Assembly (NCBI GenBank): GCA_019359415.1
Contig: JAHHHH010000009.1
Span: 1-64,000, forward strand
DNA from: Iphinoe sp. HA4291-MV1
GTDB taxonomy: Bacteria > Cyanobacteriota > Cyanobacteriia > Cyanobacteriales > Nostocaceae
Direction of reading: 5' to 3'
Length of the DNA: 64,000 nucleotides
This document shows positions 63,633 through 64,000 of this stretch, one piece after another (positions within the stretch are counted from its first letter, which is position 1; every line of letters starts with the position of its first letter). A program made the position numbers and the translations under genes. The notes beneath the pieces are model-generated. The model was not told the DNA's origin. It saw only the letters and a list, made by a program, of their open reading frames with translations, and searched no databases.

Positions 63633-64000
63633 ATGGTTAACCTCTGGACTTCCGCAAACCATGCATTACGCTATCTTGCAGAAGCAGATAGGATTCCCCA
63701 TCGTACTGAAGGTGAAGCAGTATTGCTAGAACACGTCCCCAAAACAGTAAAACGCATTCTCGATTTGGGAACTGGAGACGGTCGTTTGCTAGCATTACTT
63801 AAGATAGAACGTCCCAATGTCCAAAGCGTTGCCATTGACTTTTCACCAACCATGCTGGAGGTGGTAAAAACCCGCTTTGCTGGAGATTCTACAGTGCAAG
63901 TCATTACACATAACATGGATGAACCACTACTTGAGTTGGGTTTGTTTGATGCAGTTGTCTCCAGTTTTGCTATCCATCACCTCATCCATGAACGCAAACT
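63633..64000 (+). CDS. Class I SAM methyltransferase, cut by window end
   Basis: ATG at 63633; the frame is open to the end of the window (122 residues seen). RILDLGTGDGRLLALL is SAM-binding motif I, VAIDFSPTMLEVVKTRF carries the acidic residue after strand 2, and FDAVVSSFAIHHLIHE is motif post II/III of the UbiE/class I type. The substrate cannot be inferred. Upstream at 63557-63607 is an inverted pair (TTTCGCGCCAAGACG and GCGCCTTGGCGAAA). Confidence 0.85.
   Translation, partial: MVNLWTSANHALRYLAEADRIPHRTEGEAVLLEHVPKTVKRILDLGTGDGRLLALLKIERPNVQSVAIDFSPTMLEVVKTRFAGDSTVQVITHNMDEPLLELGLFDAVVSSFAIHHLIHERK

Overview
The window comes from a filamentous, probably heterocyst-forming (Nostocales-type) cyanobacterium. 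The evidence is canonical psbD/psbC and ycf4, a divergent psbA, ycf46/ycf35, sulfolipid genes sqdB/sqdX, the cyanobacterial bamA-lpxC-fabZ-lpxA-lpxB outer-membrane cluster, an xisI-type gene, many GCGATCGC (HIP1-like) octamers, and abundant palindromic and heptameric repeats between genes. It looks chromosomal: mostly housekeeping genes, interrupted by repeat-rich accessory stretches.

Layout. 1-0.7 kb: transposase remnants. 0.7-5.9 kb: a cyanophycin-synthetase-like ATP-grasp enzyme, a small conserved protein, a sentinel/rogue-type D1 lacking several Mn-cluster ligands, and a NYN (LabA-like) protein. 5.9-11.2 kb: an accessory zone with two diverged copies of a PAS-like gene, a ribbon-helix-helix gene whose upstream region holds a perfect 40-bp palindrome, IS debris, and a lipoprotein methyltransferase. 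11.3-15.6 kb: AI-2E transporter family protein, two small membrane proteins and ftsH. 15.7-18.5 kb: a membrane GTPase with a coiled-coil partner, a truncated xisI, a Uma2 nuclease, and a nested 21/63-bp minisatellite. 18.5-22.9 kb: catalase-like haemoprotein, cyclooxygenase-like dioxygenase and class 3 lipase on one strand, a plausible complete oxylipin pathway. 23.2-30.6 kb: WD40 protein, DUF2087, SMR exporter, aldo/keto reductase, RNA-binding protein with rpsU, and small DNA-binding proteins. 30.6-38.2 kb: lipid A and outer-membrane biogenesis genes, and purC. 38.7-47.3 kb: adenylate cyclase, sulfolipid synthesis, RHH-ycf46-ycf35. 47.4-59.3 kb: MerR regulator, deletion-scarred genes, thrB, DUF1206, GHL10, DUF2358, an MFS carrier, an orphan ATP-grasp enzyme, a VapBC-type toxin-antitoxin pair, a ketoacyl synthase carrying a repeat insertion, and a cyclophilin. 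59.3-64 kb: ycf4 divergent from psbD-psbC, then a small protein and a methyltransferase cut by the window end.

Functional themes are photosystem II (alternative D1, D2, CP43), photosystem I assembly (Ycf4), membrane and lipid metabolism (lipid A, BamA, sulfolipid, ketoacyl synthase, oxylipin enzymes) and nitrogen reserve (cyanophycin). The strongest candidates for a little-described system are the lipase/dioxygenase/catalase-like cluster at 18.5-22.9 kb, the RHH/PAS-like duplicated module with its palindrome at 6.9-9.5 kb, and the GTPase/coiled-coil pair at 15.7-16.9 kb. All assignments come from reading motifs by eye. No similarity search was run.
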